Shown: positions 8,551-17,238 of the stretch, in pieces
Layout: each line of letters opens with the position of its first letter
Position numbering within the stretch: the stretch's first letter is position 1
Assembly (NCBI GenBank): GCA_030651965.1
Contig: JAUSBQ010000387.1
Location: 1 to 34,542 of the forward strand
Source: Pseudolabrys sp.
GTDB taxonomy: Bacteria > Pseudomonadota > Alphaproteobacteria > Rhizobiales > Xanthobacteraceae
DNA: 34,542 bases
Direction: 5' to 3'
Translations under genes and position numbers: made by a program
The notes under the pieces: generated by a model
The model's database searches: none
What the model saw: only the letters and a program-made list of their open reading frames with translations
What the model was told of the DNA's origin: nothing

Positions 8551-8563
8551 GCGTCAATCCTTC

Positions 8564-8582
8564 TGCAACGTTTTTCGTTGCA
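8564..8582. promoter_or_regulatory. perfect 7-bp inverted repeat just upstream of the + strand small ORF
   Basis: TGCAACG ttttt CGTTGCA; ends about 10 bp before the ATG at 8593. Confidence 0.4.
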
Positions 8583-8592
8583 CAATTCGGTC

Positions 8593-8883
8593 ATGGGTAG
8601 GGTCCAATCCGCCATATTGCGCTGCCTCCGCGACGGCGTGGCGCTGACGACCCGAGAATTGACGGTCGGCGCATTCAATACTTGGACTCCGTCAGGCGCG
8701 TCCGCTGTGCGCCGCGCGTTGGCCACTCTCAAGGCCGACAAGCTGGCATCCTGCACGGCACGGCGCTGGCGACTTCACAAGGCGCTTGGTCAAACGAAGC
8801 GGCGCAAACCGAAAAAATCGAAGCAGTGGACAGCGAGGCAGGGCCGCGACGAATTGGCCGGGCAGGAGGAATTGCCGCTCTAA
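8593..8883 (+). CDS. small basic protein, possibly winged-helix
   Basis: ORF 8578..8883 (TTG or ATG 8593): MGRVQSAILRCLRDGVALTTRELTVGAFNTWTPSGASAVRRALATLKADKL...; only + strand ORF in the element core. Confidence 0.5.
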   Translation: MGRVQSAILRCLRDGVALTTRELTVGAFNTWTPSGASAVRRALATLKADKLASCTARRWRLHKALGQTKRRKPKKSKQWTARQGRDELAGQEELPL

Positions 8884-10058
8884 CCCTTCATTAGTTGCAT
8901 CATGCGCGCACTGATTTTTCGCTGCGCAGCCCGCAACGACGAACCGACCAGCAGCGCCCGCGTGATGTAGCCTTGGCTGACACCGACCAGCGAATGCCCG
9001 AGGAGCAAGCGGATATCCAGTTCATTGACGCCGATTTGCGCGGCGACCGTGCGATAGGTGTGCCGCCCGGCGTTGCCGCTGTGCGTGAGTTTGCGGTGCC
9101 TCTCGTGCGTTTCAATGAGGTGGCCGTCCTTGCCGGGACCGGGAAAGACCCATTCGTTGCTGCGTGCCTCGAACGCGATGCGGCCGGCGGCGCGCGCGAG
9201 CTTTAGCTGTCGAACGATTGGCAGGCTCATCGGAATCTCAATATCAATGCCGGTCTTGGTCTTGCCAATTACGACCTTGCGTTTGGCGCAATCGACACCG
9301 TCCCAACGCAAGCGGGCAAGCTCTCCGGGCCGCATGCCAGTCAGCACGCAAAGCCGATGGTAGGCCGCACGCAAAGCGTCTTTCTCTTCGATGGCATCGA
9401 CCTGCGCTGCCCATGCTGGAAACTCGGCGAATGGAATTGCGCGGTTCGCGCGCTCTTGCTTGTTCCACTGAACGCCGGTCGCCGGGTGCATAGCTGGCAG
9501 TGAACGGTTGAATTTCTGCGCATGGCGATAGGTTGCCCGAAGGAGGCGAGCCGCATTGTTCGCCTGTACAGGGCCGCGCTTTTTGGAAAGCGCGAGGTGC
9601 CAGTCGCGTACCTTCTCGGGTGAATTCGAAATATCCGCGAGCGACTGATGTTCCCATAGCCCGAGGCAACGCTTGAAGATGCCTTCGCAGTCCGCCAGCC
9701 AACGGGTCCGTAGCGTGGCTTTGTACGCTACGAACGCTTCCGCCAACGTGACGCCGCGCGGCGGGGTGATGACGAACTTGCCGACCGCCCGCTCACCGAT
9801 GATTTCGAGCACCCGAGCGCGCGCTTGGTCGGCCTTAACGTGCGGCCACTCACCGAGCTTGCGGCTGATTGTCTTGCGGTGGCCGTTTTCACGCCCCTCC
9901 GACTGGTACCGAAAGGTCTTCCGCTTCATGCCGACGCGAAGCATGAGACCGGGGGTTTTGGAATCCCGGTGGACAATGCCGGCGCTGGAAGTGGCGAACG
10001 GAATCCGCTTGATGGCCGTGTCGGTGAAAATCATAGGTCCCTCCATTTCGCCGAGCAA
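8880..10058 (-). CDS. tyrosine recombinase / phage integrase
   Basis: 392 aa with catalytic signatures LTGMRPGELARLRWDGVD (R), GRHTYRTVAAQIGV (HxxR-type), LLLGHSLVGVSQGYI (H...Y); start adjacent to a tRNA 3' fragment. Confidence 0.9.
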   Translation of the reverse strand: MLGEMEGPMIFTDTAIKRIPFATSSAGIVHRDSKTPGLMLRVGMKRKTFRYQSEGRENGHRKTISRKLGEWPHVKADQARARVLEIIGERAVGKFVITPPRGVTLAEAFVAYKATLRTRWLADCEGIFKRCLGLWEHQSLADISNSPEKVRDWHLALSKKRGPVQANNAARLLRATYRHAQKFNRSLPAMHPATGVQWNKQERANRAIPFAEFPAWAAQVDAIEEKDALRAAYHRLCVLTGMRPGELARLRWDGVDCAKRKVVIGKTKTGIDIEIPMSLPIVRQLKLARAAGRIAFEARSNEWVFPGPGKDGHLIETHERHRKLTHSGNAGRHTYRTVAAQIGVNELDIRLLLGHSLVGVSQGYITRALLVGSSLRAAQRKISARMMQLMKG

Positions 10059-10231
10059 TTGCAGGGGTTTCTGCAGGGGGCTCGGGGGACGGGACGACTA
10101 GCTCGAACCAGTGGGTCGCAGGGGTAGAAACGACCTTCTTGGTGAACTTCGCCTGTAATGTGTGGCCTTTCGGAGCCTCCTCAGGGTAGGTTGATAACCA
10201 GCGAGAACCAGTGATAATTCGCTTGGCGAGA

Positions 10232-10276
10232 TTCCTAAACCGAAGGTCGGAGGTTCGACTCCTCTCGGGACCGCCA
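10232..10276 (+). repeat. 3' part of a tRNA-Arg(CCU) gene (anticodon loop to CCA), probable integration-site duplication
   Basis: TTCCTAAACCGAAGGTCGGAGGTTCGACTCCTCTCGGGACCGCCA: anticodon loop TTCCTAA, T-loop TTCGACT, acceptor CGGGACC-G-CCA. Upstream sequence does not complete a tRNA. Confidence 0.75.
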
Positions 10277-10296
10277 CGCGTTCACATCACAAGAAC

Positions 10297-11601
10297 TCAA
10301 TACTTCACAACGGGCCCGCGACCCAGCGTGCGGAAGACGAGTTCGGCCACAGCCAGCAACCGATTATCGGCATAGGGCGCGCCGACAAGCTGAATGCCGA
10401 CCGGCAAACCGCGCGCTCCTGCATGTGTCGGCAATGTCACGGCCGGCGTGCCGAGCTGGGTCCAGATGCTTTGAAAGCGGTGGTTGCCCGTCTCGCTCAA
10501 GCCGAGCGGGGCTTCGCCCTGCGCCGCCGGCACCAACAGGACGTCCACGTCGGCGAAACCGTCGCCGAGTCGCTTGCGACAATTTTCGACCCGCATGCAT
10601 GCATCGAGGTAACGCTCGCGTGGTATTGCAAAGCCGTTGCTGATCGTCTTGGCCAAACTTGCACTGATGAGATCACGGTGGGTATGCCATTCAAAGGCCA
10701 TGCCGCGCGCCCGCTCAAAATCATTGACGATCACGCGGGCCATCGGCAAGTCGTCGAAGGAAGCGGGCAAAATAACTTCGCTCACGGAAAAGCCCGACTT
10801 CGCCAAACCCGCGGCGGCGTTGTCGACGGCCTCGCGTGTCGCGAGCTCGGCCGTTTCCCAGGCATAGTTACGGCAGACGCCGACGCGGACCGGCGTTTTT
10901 TGCGGGAGCCAGCCGACCGGCTCTGCATTGGTGAGAACACGCATGGCGAGTTCGACGTCCTCGACCGTGCGCGCCATGAGACCGACCGTATCGAGACTTT
11001 CGGCCGCCGGCTTGACGCCCTGACGGTTGATGAGACCAAAGGTCGGCTTGTAACCGACGATGCCGCAATAGGAAGCCGGTCGTTGCACCGACCCGCCTGT
11101 TTGCGTTCCCAGCGCAACAGCCGCCATACAATCCGCCACAGCGGCGCCTGAACCGCTCGACGATCCTCCGGGTGTATGGGAGGGATTATGGGGATTGGTG
11201 GTTTCCCCGGCGGTTGTCCCGGCGAATTCACAAGTGACGGTTTTGCCAAGGATCAGCGCACCGGCGGCGCGCAATAACGCGACGCAGGACGCGTCTGATC
11301 TGGTGCGATAACCGCGATAAATTGGCGAACCCATCTGTGTGGGCATGTCGAAGGTCTCGATAATATCCTTCACCCCGACGGGGACGCCGTGCATCGGCCC
11401 GCGCTCGGCCTGGGAATCCAGGGCGCGCGCCTGACGGAAAACCAGATCGCGGTCGAGGAAAGACCATGCGTGAATGGTCGGCTCCCGCCGGTCGATACGA
11501 TCCAAGCAAGCCTGCGCGATATCTTCGCAACGCAGCGAGCCGGCGCGTACCCGCGCGGCGATTTCGGTTGCCGGCAACGCATTGAGAGAATGGTCGATCA
11601 T
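10297..11601 (-). CDS. amidase (amidase signature family)
   Basis: Start MIDHSLNALPATEIAARVRAG; GVPVGVKDIIET, TPGGSSSGSGAAVADCMAAVALGTQTGGSVQRPASYCGIVGYKP (Ser-cisSer-Lys amidase signature). Confidence 0.85.
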   Translation of the reverse strand: MIDHSLNALPATEIAARVRAGSLRCEDIAQACLDRIDRREPTIHAWSFLDRDLVFRQARALDSQAERGPMHGVPVGVKDIIETFDMPTQMGSPIYRGYRTRSDASCVALLRAAGALILGKTVTCEFAGTTAGETTNPHNPSHTPGGSSSGSGAAVADCMAAVALGTQTGGSVQRPASYCGIVGYKPTFGLINRQGVKPAAESLDTVGLMARTVEDVELAMRVLTNAEPVGWLPQKTPVRVGVCRNYAWETAELATREAVDNAAAGLAKSGFSVSEVILPASFDDLPMARVIVNDFERARGMAFEWHTHRDLISASLAKTISNGFAIPRERYLDACMRVENCRKRLGDGFADVDVLLVPAAQGEAPLGLSETGNHRFQSIWTQLGTPAVTLPTHAGARGLPVGIQLVGAPYADNRLLAVAELVFRTLGRGPVVKY

Positions 11602-11644
11602 GTCATGACCCGGAGCATCGTCGTACTGGCAGGATACCGACTGG

Positions 11645-12547
11645 CTAGCTTCCTGGCACGATGCCGGGCGGGAGAGAAGCGGAATATTTGGCAATCTCGC
11701 CCGGCGAGGTGACCCATACGCTTTGCTCGAATGATTTATGAGTCAGAACACAGTCGAGCGCCTGGGCGAGCTGTCGCAATCGAAACGGTTGTCCGGCCAC
11801 GAAAGTATGCATCGATATTCCGAAGACAAGCGATTGTTCTTTGCTCTGTTCGAGCATGGTCTCGAACTGATCGACGATCATCTGCCGAAAGTCGGTCGCG
11901 GGTTGCGCGCGGCTCAACATCGTCGGGCTGTCATTGATCTCGATCGGATAGGGGACGGAAAGCAGCGGTCCCGATCTGGTCTTCATCCAGAACGGCTGAT
12001 CGTCCGCGGGCCAGTCCATGACGAAATCGTAGCCGGCCTCTTTGAGCAGATCGGGGGTAGTCATCGTCTCCGCGATCCACGGACCCATCCAGCCGAGAGG
12101 CCGCCGGCCGACATGTCTGTTCAATGTTGACGTTGCATCGCGGATCATCGCGGCTTCGGTCGGTTCGTCCATGTCCGACTGCCGTTCGGAATTCGTGTAT
12201 CCATGCCCGATAATCTCATCGCCGCGTTGGCGGATTTTCGCGATGATTTGCGGGCATCGCTCGCACACCGAGGCATTCAGCAAGTGGCACATGGGAAGCT
12301 TGAGCTTTTCCATGAGATCGAAAATGCGCCAGATGCCGACCCGGAGTCCGTAGTCCCGCCAGGCATAGTTGCGCGGATCGGGTTGCGGACCCAGGGCCGT
12401 CGGCGTGTGGCCCAATCCTTCGCCGAAGCTGAAGTCCTCGACATTCAGCGCGACATAGAACGCGAGGGATTTGCCGCCCGGCCAATGAAAGGGCGGGCGT
12501 TCGACGATCGGCGAATAGTCATAGCGGTCGTGACTGCGGATTTTCAT
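11645..12547 (-). CDS. polysaccharide deacetylase / PuuE-type (allantoinase- or cyclic imide hydrolase-like) protein
   Basis: 300 aa; FYVALNVEDFSFGEG, YGLRVGIWRIFDLMEKLKLPMCHLLNASVCERCPQII, GDEIIGHGYTNSERQ: NodB-fold PuuE-like layout. Confidence 0.75.
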   Translation of the reverse strand: MKIRSHDRYDYSPIVERPPFHWPGGKSLAFYVALNVEDFSFGEGLGHTPTALGPQPDPRNYAWRDYGLRVGIWRIFDLMEKLKLPMCHLLNASVCERCPQIIAKIRQRGDEIIGHGYTNSERQSDMDEPTEAAMIRDATSTLNRHVGRRPLGWMGPWIAETMTTPDLLKEAGYDFVMDWPADDQPFWMKTRSGPLLSVPYPIEINDSPTMLSRAQPATDFRQMIVDQFETMLEQSKEQSLVFGISMHTFVAGQPFRLRQLAQALDCVLTHKSFEQSVWVTSPGEIAKYSASLPPGIVPGS

Positions 12548-12571
12548 AGGGGCCTTCGCGGCATGGCAAGT

Positions 12572-14965
12572 TCATGGTGAAGGAGGCGTGACGGATTGCG
12601 GCTTTGGGCCGGCGCTTTGAAGAAGGGCTGCGAGTTCGAGGGGACGAATAGGAAATTGGCTCACGCGAACGCCAAATTCCGCAACTGCATTGTCAATCGC
12701 AGAGGCTATCGCCGCGGGAATAGCGATGACGCCGGATTCGCCGACGCCCTTCACCCCGAGCGGATTGAGCGGCGTTGGCGATTCGCGATGGCCGAGCTCG
12801 AACCTCGGCATTTCTGTCGCGGTCACCAGCAGGTAATCAGCGAACGTCGTCGTCTGCGGTTGGCCATCCTCGCCGTAGCCCATCCATTCGAATAGCGTGT
12901 TGCCGATGCCGTGCGCGATCGCGCCGACAATCTGGCCCTCGACGATGGCGGGATGAATGATCTTTCCGGCATCATGGATAAATACGACGCGGGTGACTTT
13001 GACATGCCCGGTAGCCGGATCGACTTCGACTTCGACGACGGCCGAGCCGTTGCCGTAAGTCATGGCGTCGATCACGACGGTCTCGGTCGCGTCGAGGCCG
13101 GGCGGCAGGTTGCCCGGCAGGCGGAACCCCGCGGCGCCGGCCATGGCTTCGGCGATCTTGCCGAGGGACAGGCTCATGCCGGTCGCACCTTTGACGAAAA
13201 CCTGGTCGCCTTCGATCTCAAGATCGGCGGCATCGGCTTCCAGCAAGTGACTGGCCGCCAACAGCACTTTCTTGCGAACGGCGACGGCGGCAACATGCGC
13301 CGATGAGCCCGCCATCACTGTCTGCCGGCTGTTAAAGCCGCCGAAGCCGACGGCGATCTTGGCGGAATCGCCAGTGGTGACGACGATACGATCCATCGCG
13401 CCACCGAGTTGTTCGGCGACCACTTGAGCCAACATGGTCTTGGTGCTTTGCCCCATCGCCGCGGCGCCGGTCGCGACATGGATCATGCCGGTTGGCGCGA
13501 CGCGGATGCTGACTTGTTCGTAGGGGCCGCGGCCTGTCGCTTCGACGAAGTTGGCCAGGCCAATACCGATGAACCGGCCCTGCGTGCGCGCCGCGCGCTG
13601 TCGCGCAGCGAAATCTTCCCAGCCGGCCTTTTTCAATGCATCTGCCTGGCAGGCCGGGTAGTCGCCGGAATCGAGAACGATCGGAATGCCGCCGCGCGTG
13701 ACGAAGCCTTTGGTGTAAGGCATGGCATGCGCCGGCACGAGGTTGCGGCGGCGGATTTCACCGCGGTCGATCTCGAGTTCGCGCGCGGCAAGATCGAGCA
13801 GCCGCTCCATGATAAAGACACCCTGCGGCTGGCCGGCGCCGCGGATAGGCGACACCGGCACCTTGTTGGTGAGCACGACCTGAACATCCATCCGAAATGC
13901 CGGAATGTCATAGGCCAGCGACAGTGCGGCCACCGCGCCCTGCGGAACCGTGAGACCACGTGCGGTGTAAGCACCATGGTCGTGCACCAACGTGCCGCGA
14001 ACCCCGAGCACCTTGCCGTCGCGATCGAGTGCGATCTCGGCGCTGCAATATTGATCGCGTTCTTGCGAGGTTGAGATGAAGTTTTCGCGTCGGTCCTCTA
14101 TCCACTTGATCGGTTTGCCGAGTATCATGGCGGCAATGGCGGTAGCAGCCTCTTCAGGATAGAATACAAGCTTCGGCCCAAAGCCGCCGCCGACGTCCGG
14201 CGTTACAACGCGGATCGATGACTCTTCGCGTTCCAGGATCTGAGCCAGCAGCCGCGCGGCCACCAGCGGCGTTTGCGTGGAGCTCCAGAGCGTCAGCCTG
14301 TCTTCAACCGCATCAAGCGAGGCGATGCAGCCACGGCACTCCATGGCGGCGGCGCAGCCCCGATGCATCCAGAAGGCTTCCTTGAAAACATGAGCCGCGC
14401 CGGCGAAGGCCGCATCGACATCGCCATAGGAACTCGCAAAGGCCGCCAGCAAATTATCTGGCCCGTCGCTATGGGCGAGTGCCGAGCCTGGCGACAGGGC
14501 TTTCTGACAATCGCCGACGGCCTGCAGGACCTCATACTCGATATCGATCAGCGCGAGCGCGTCCTCCGCGAGGTACGGATCATCGGCGATGACCATCGCC
14601 AGCGCTTCGCCGACATAGACGGTCTCATCGCCGGCCAGAATCGGCCGGTCGCGTTTTTGTCGGTAGCTGCGGTCGGGGAGGGCGACGGCGAGGCGGTCGG
14701 TGCGCGCGAATTGGCGGATATCGTCGCGCGTCAACACCGCATGGACACCCGGCATGACGAGCGCTGCGCCGGCATCGATCGACAGGATTTTGGCGTGGGC
14801 ATGCTGACTGCGGACGAAGGCCGCGTGCAGCATGCCATTCATATGGATGTCGGCGACAAATCGGCCTTTGCCGATCAGCAGATCACGATCTTCTAGCCGC
14901 GGCGTGCTTTGGCCAAAGGTCTTTGTATTGACGCTTGGGTCCGCCGTCATGCCGCGTGCCTTCAC
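12572..14965 (-). CDS. xanthine dehydrogenase/CoxL-type molybdopterin-binding large subunit (copy 1)
   Basis: 797 aa; RLEDRDLLIGKGRFVADI, VGGGFGPKL, GVKGVGESGVIAIPAAIASAIDNAV with the conserved catalytic Glu region. GTG start overlaps the upstream TGA; alternative ATG at 14950. Confidence 0.85.
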   Translation of the reverse strand: MKARGMTADPSVNTKTFGQSTPRLEDRDLLIGKGRFVADIHMNGMLHAAFVRSQHAHAKILSIDAGAALVMPGVHAVLTRDDIRQFARTDRLAVALPDRSYRQKRDRPILAGDETVYVGEALAMVIADDPYLAEDALALIDIEYEVLQAVGDCQKALSPGSALAHSDGPDNLLAAFASSYGDVDAAFAGAAHVFKEAFWMHRGCAAAMECRGCIASLDAVEDRLTLWSSTQTPLVAARLLAQILEREESSIRVVTPDVGGGFGPKLVFYPEEAATAIAAMILGKPIKWIEDRRENFISTSQERDQYCSAEIALDRDGKVLGVRGTLVHDHGAYTARGLTVPQGAVAALSLAYDIPAFRMDVQVVLTNKVPVSPIRGAGQPQGVFIMERLLDLAARELEIDRGEIRRRNLVPAHAMPYTKGFVTRGGIPIVLDSGDYPACQADALKKAGWEDFAARQRAARTQGRFIGIGLANFVEATGRGPYEQVSIRVAPTGMIHVATGAAAMGQSTKTMLAQVVAEQLGGAMDRIVVTTGDSAKIAVGFGGFNSRQTVMAGSSAHVAAVAVRKKVLLAASHLLEADAADLEIEGDQVFVKGATGMSLSLGKIAEAMAGAAGFRLPGNLPPGLDATETVVIDAMTYGNGSAVVEVEVDPATGHVKVTRVVFIHDAGKIIHPAIVEGQIVGAIAHGIGNTLFEWMGYGEDGQPQTTTFADYLLVTATEMPRFELGHRESPTPLNPLGVKGVGESGVIAIPAAIASAIDNAVAEFGVRVSQFPIRPLELAALLQSAGPKPQSVTPPSP

Positions 14966-15930
14966 ATCAGTGCGGTCGGCGGCTTGCCGCGTGCTGGACT
15001 CTTGGTCGGCGCGGGCTCGGCTTCCTCGGGCTCGTCATGATCGGTCGGACGGCCTTCGCCGGCCAGAAGACGGCGCACGCACTCGGCCGCCGCCTGTCCC
15101 TTCAAGCTGCGGCCCCACATTTCCTTGATCGCATTCTCATGAAAAGCCAGTGCATCCGGTGCAGAGGTGATCATCGCGACGCCGACGCGGACATTAGGCT
15201 CGCCGCCGAGCCGGAACGGACTCAAGACTAGAATATTGCGGTCCGGCTGGCGGAAAATCTGGAAGCCGGCATGCGGCAGGGTGTCGGTCACGATGCCGAT
15301 CTGGACGCCCATCGGCGGATCCTCGATCAGCGCCATGAAATGTTCGATTTCGGCCCGCGCCAGAGCCTTGCGCTTGACCAGCAGGTCCTGCGGCAACCCT
15401 TCGCGCCCAATCAGACCGTGATGAAGAAACCGTTCAATTTCCAGGGCCGACATCAGGTTGACGATGGTCGGCCGGCGGCGGCGGTAAATCTCTTTGCGCT
15501 CGCGCAGGATCGCCATGATCTTGGGAATGTCGCTGAGCGCCTTGGTCCTGTTGGCCACGTTCTTGGTGACGTTTTCGGTCAGAACCTCTTCCAGAGTCGT
15601 GTCGAAACGATCGGAGGCGAGCAGGAACGAGATCGGCCCCGAGAGCAGCATGATGTGCTCGGCCGATCCTTCAATCTGCCGCATGCGCTCGAAATAGGTC
15701 ACGGCCGACGGGATGTATTCGATCCCGACCCCGAGTAGCGACGGGATCGAGACCCCGAGCAGCTCGGCCAGCCGCTCCAAAGTTTCGATCTTGGCCAGTT
15801 CGCCTTTTTCGAACCGATACAGCGCGGTGCGCGAAATCCCGAGTTGCTTGGCGATCTCGTCGGCACTCAGCGCCGAGCCGAGGCGATAGGCCTTCAGGCG
15901 GTTGCCGATTTCGTCGTAACGGAAAGCCAT
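14962..15930 (-). CDS. XRE-family transcriptional regulator with C-terminal effector domain
   Basis: Start MAFRYDEIGNRLKAYRLGSALSADEIAKQLGISRTALYRFEKGELAKIETLERLAELLGVS (classic HTH_XRE) plus about 250 aa. Confidence 0.8.
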   Translation of the reverse strand: MAFRYDEIGNRLKAYRLGSALSADEIAKQLGISRTALYRFEKGELAKIETLERLAELLGVSIPSLLGVGIEYIPSAVTYFERMRQIEGSAEHIMLLSGPISFLLASDRFDTTLEEVLTENVTKNVANRTKALSDIPKIMAILRERKEIYRRRRPTIVNLMSALEIERFLHHGLIGREGLPQDLLVKRKALARAEIEHFMALIEDPPMGVQIGIVTDTLPHAGFQIFRQPDRNILVLSPFRLGGEPNVRVGVAMITSAPDALAFHENAIKEMWGRSLKGQAAAECVRRLLAGEGRPTDHDEPEEAEPAPTKSPARGKPPTALM

Positions 15931-15955
15931 GATGGAGCTCCGAGGGCGAGTGCGC

Positions 15956-16948
15956 TCAAAGGTTGGGCGTGAGGACGATTCGGCCGCGCACGCGCCGGTC
16001 CAAAATGTCCTGTAATGCCTTGGCGAAGTCTTCGAAAGGATAGACGATAGTCGGGCTGGGAACGAGCTTGCCGGCCTCATACCAGGCGAAGATTTCGCGC
16101 ACGCATTCGGCCATCATATCCGGCATGCGCTTGCGATAGTCGCTGACCTGCAGGCCGCTGACCTCGATGTTTTTCAACAGCAGATAATTAGCCTTCACGG
16201 TCGGGATGCGACCCGCGGCAAAACCGATCACCACCAGGCGGCCCCGCCAGGCGAGTGCCCGCAACGCGGCGTCGAAGGCATCGCCGCCCACCGGATCGAT
16301 GACGACATCGACGCCTTTGCCATTATTGTGAGCGTAGACCTGCTCGCGCAGGCTATCGCGAAGATTATCCTGGCCCAGGTCGACGATCGCGTCGGCGCCG
16401 GCATCGCGCGCGAGTTGCGCCTTGTCGAGATTGGAGACCCCGGCCAGAACAGTCGCGCCGATCGCCTTGGCGAGTTGCACGGCCGCCAGCCCGACTCCGC
16501 CGGTGCTGCCGAGCACCAGCACGGTTTCGCCGGGGCGCAGACGCGCCCGTTCGCGAAGGGCAAACCACGACGTGTCGTAGACCAGGGCCATGGCGGCGGC
16601 ATCGACGAAGCTCATCGACGCGGGTAGCTTGAAACATTGATGGGCCGAGGCTTTCGCTTTCTCGGCGTAACCGCCTTGTTCGGCGAGCGTGAGAACGCGG
16701 TCGCCGATCTGAAAGCCGGTCACGTCCGGCCCAAGTGCGCTGATTGTCCCGGCAGGCAATTTGCCCGGCGCAAATGGCCGCTCCGGCAGGAACTGGTATT
16801 TGCCGGTCACGACCAGGGTATCGACTAAATTGACGGCGACCGCTTTGACGGTGACGACGACTTCGCCCGGGCCCGGCGTCGGATCGGGCAGTTCTCCCAT
16901 CAGGTGGCTGGCGATGGGCCCGAATTCCTTAACGACCGCTGCGCGCAT
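15956..16948 (-). CDS. quinone oxidoreductase-type (MDR) NAD(P)H dehydrogenase
   Basis: 330 aa; MRAAVVKEFGP..., GETVLVLGSTGGVGLAAVQLAKAIGATVLAGV Rossmann motif. Confidence 0.85.
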   Translation of the reverse strand: MRAAVVKEFGPIASHLMGELPDPTPGPGEVVVTVKAVAVNLVDTLVVTGKYQFLPERPFAPGKLPAGTISALGPDVTGFQIGDRVLTLAEQGGYAEKAKASAHQCFKLPASMSFVDAAAMALVYDTSWFALRERARLRPGETVLVLGSTGGVGLAAVQLAKAIGATVLAGVSNLDKAQLARDAGADAIVDLGQDNLRDSLREQVYAHNNGKGVDVVIDPVGGDAFDAALRALAWRGRLVVIGFAAGRIPTVKANYLLLKNIEVSGLQVSDYRKRMPDMMAECVREIFAWYEAGKLVPSPTIVYPFEDFAKALQDILDRRVRGRIVLTPNL

Positions 16949-16969
16949 GCCGGCTCCTGCCGCGATTAT

Positions 16970-16987
16970 AATGGGCCTTGGCCCATT
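16970..16987. promoter_or_regulatory. perfect palindrome, candidate operator
   Basis: AATGGGCC tt GGCCCATT, 22 bp upstream of the quinone oxidoreductase start in a divergent intergenic region. Confidence 0.5.
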
Positions 16988-17238
16988 CCCAAAGTAAAGT
17001 GCGTCTCACAGGCTATGCCGTTTTTAGAACAATGGCCCGACAGGCGCAACAGCAACATAGGTGGCCACCAAGCGAGGCGGATAAATTTGCATTACTTCGA
17101 AAGGCCTTATCCGCCAGATTTTTGCGTGCAAATCCTCTGGGAGCCTTGTACTATTTAGTTTACAGAAAACTTCCGCCGCTATCCCGGACTGAGACGACGG
17201 GGCTTGGCAGCGGAGCTCCCGTACCTGAAGGTTGGTTT

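Noticed and set aside
10190-10276. Complete tRNA-Arg gene
   Set aside because: Only the 3' portion from the anticodon loop is present; the preceding bases (GCTTGGCGAGA) do not pair to complete the anticodon stem.
10423-11151. 242-aa + strand ORF opposite the amidase
   Set aside because: Antisense to conserved amidase signature sequence; shadow ORF.
12572-14965. Aerobic CO dehydrogenase large subunit
   Set aside because: None of the three intact large subunits shows the form I AYXCSFR or form II AYRGAGR active-site motif (observed SPIRGAGQ, TYRSPGR, GALRGFGAP).
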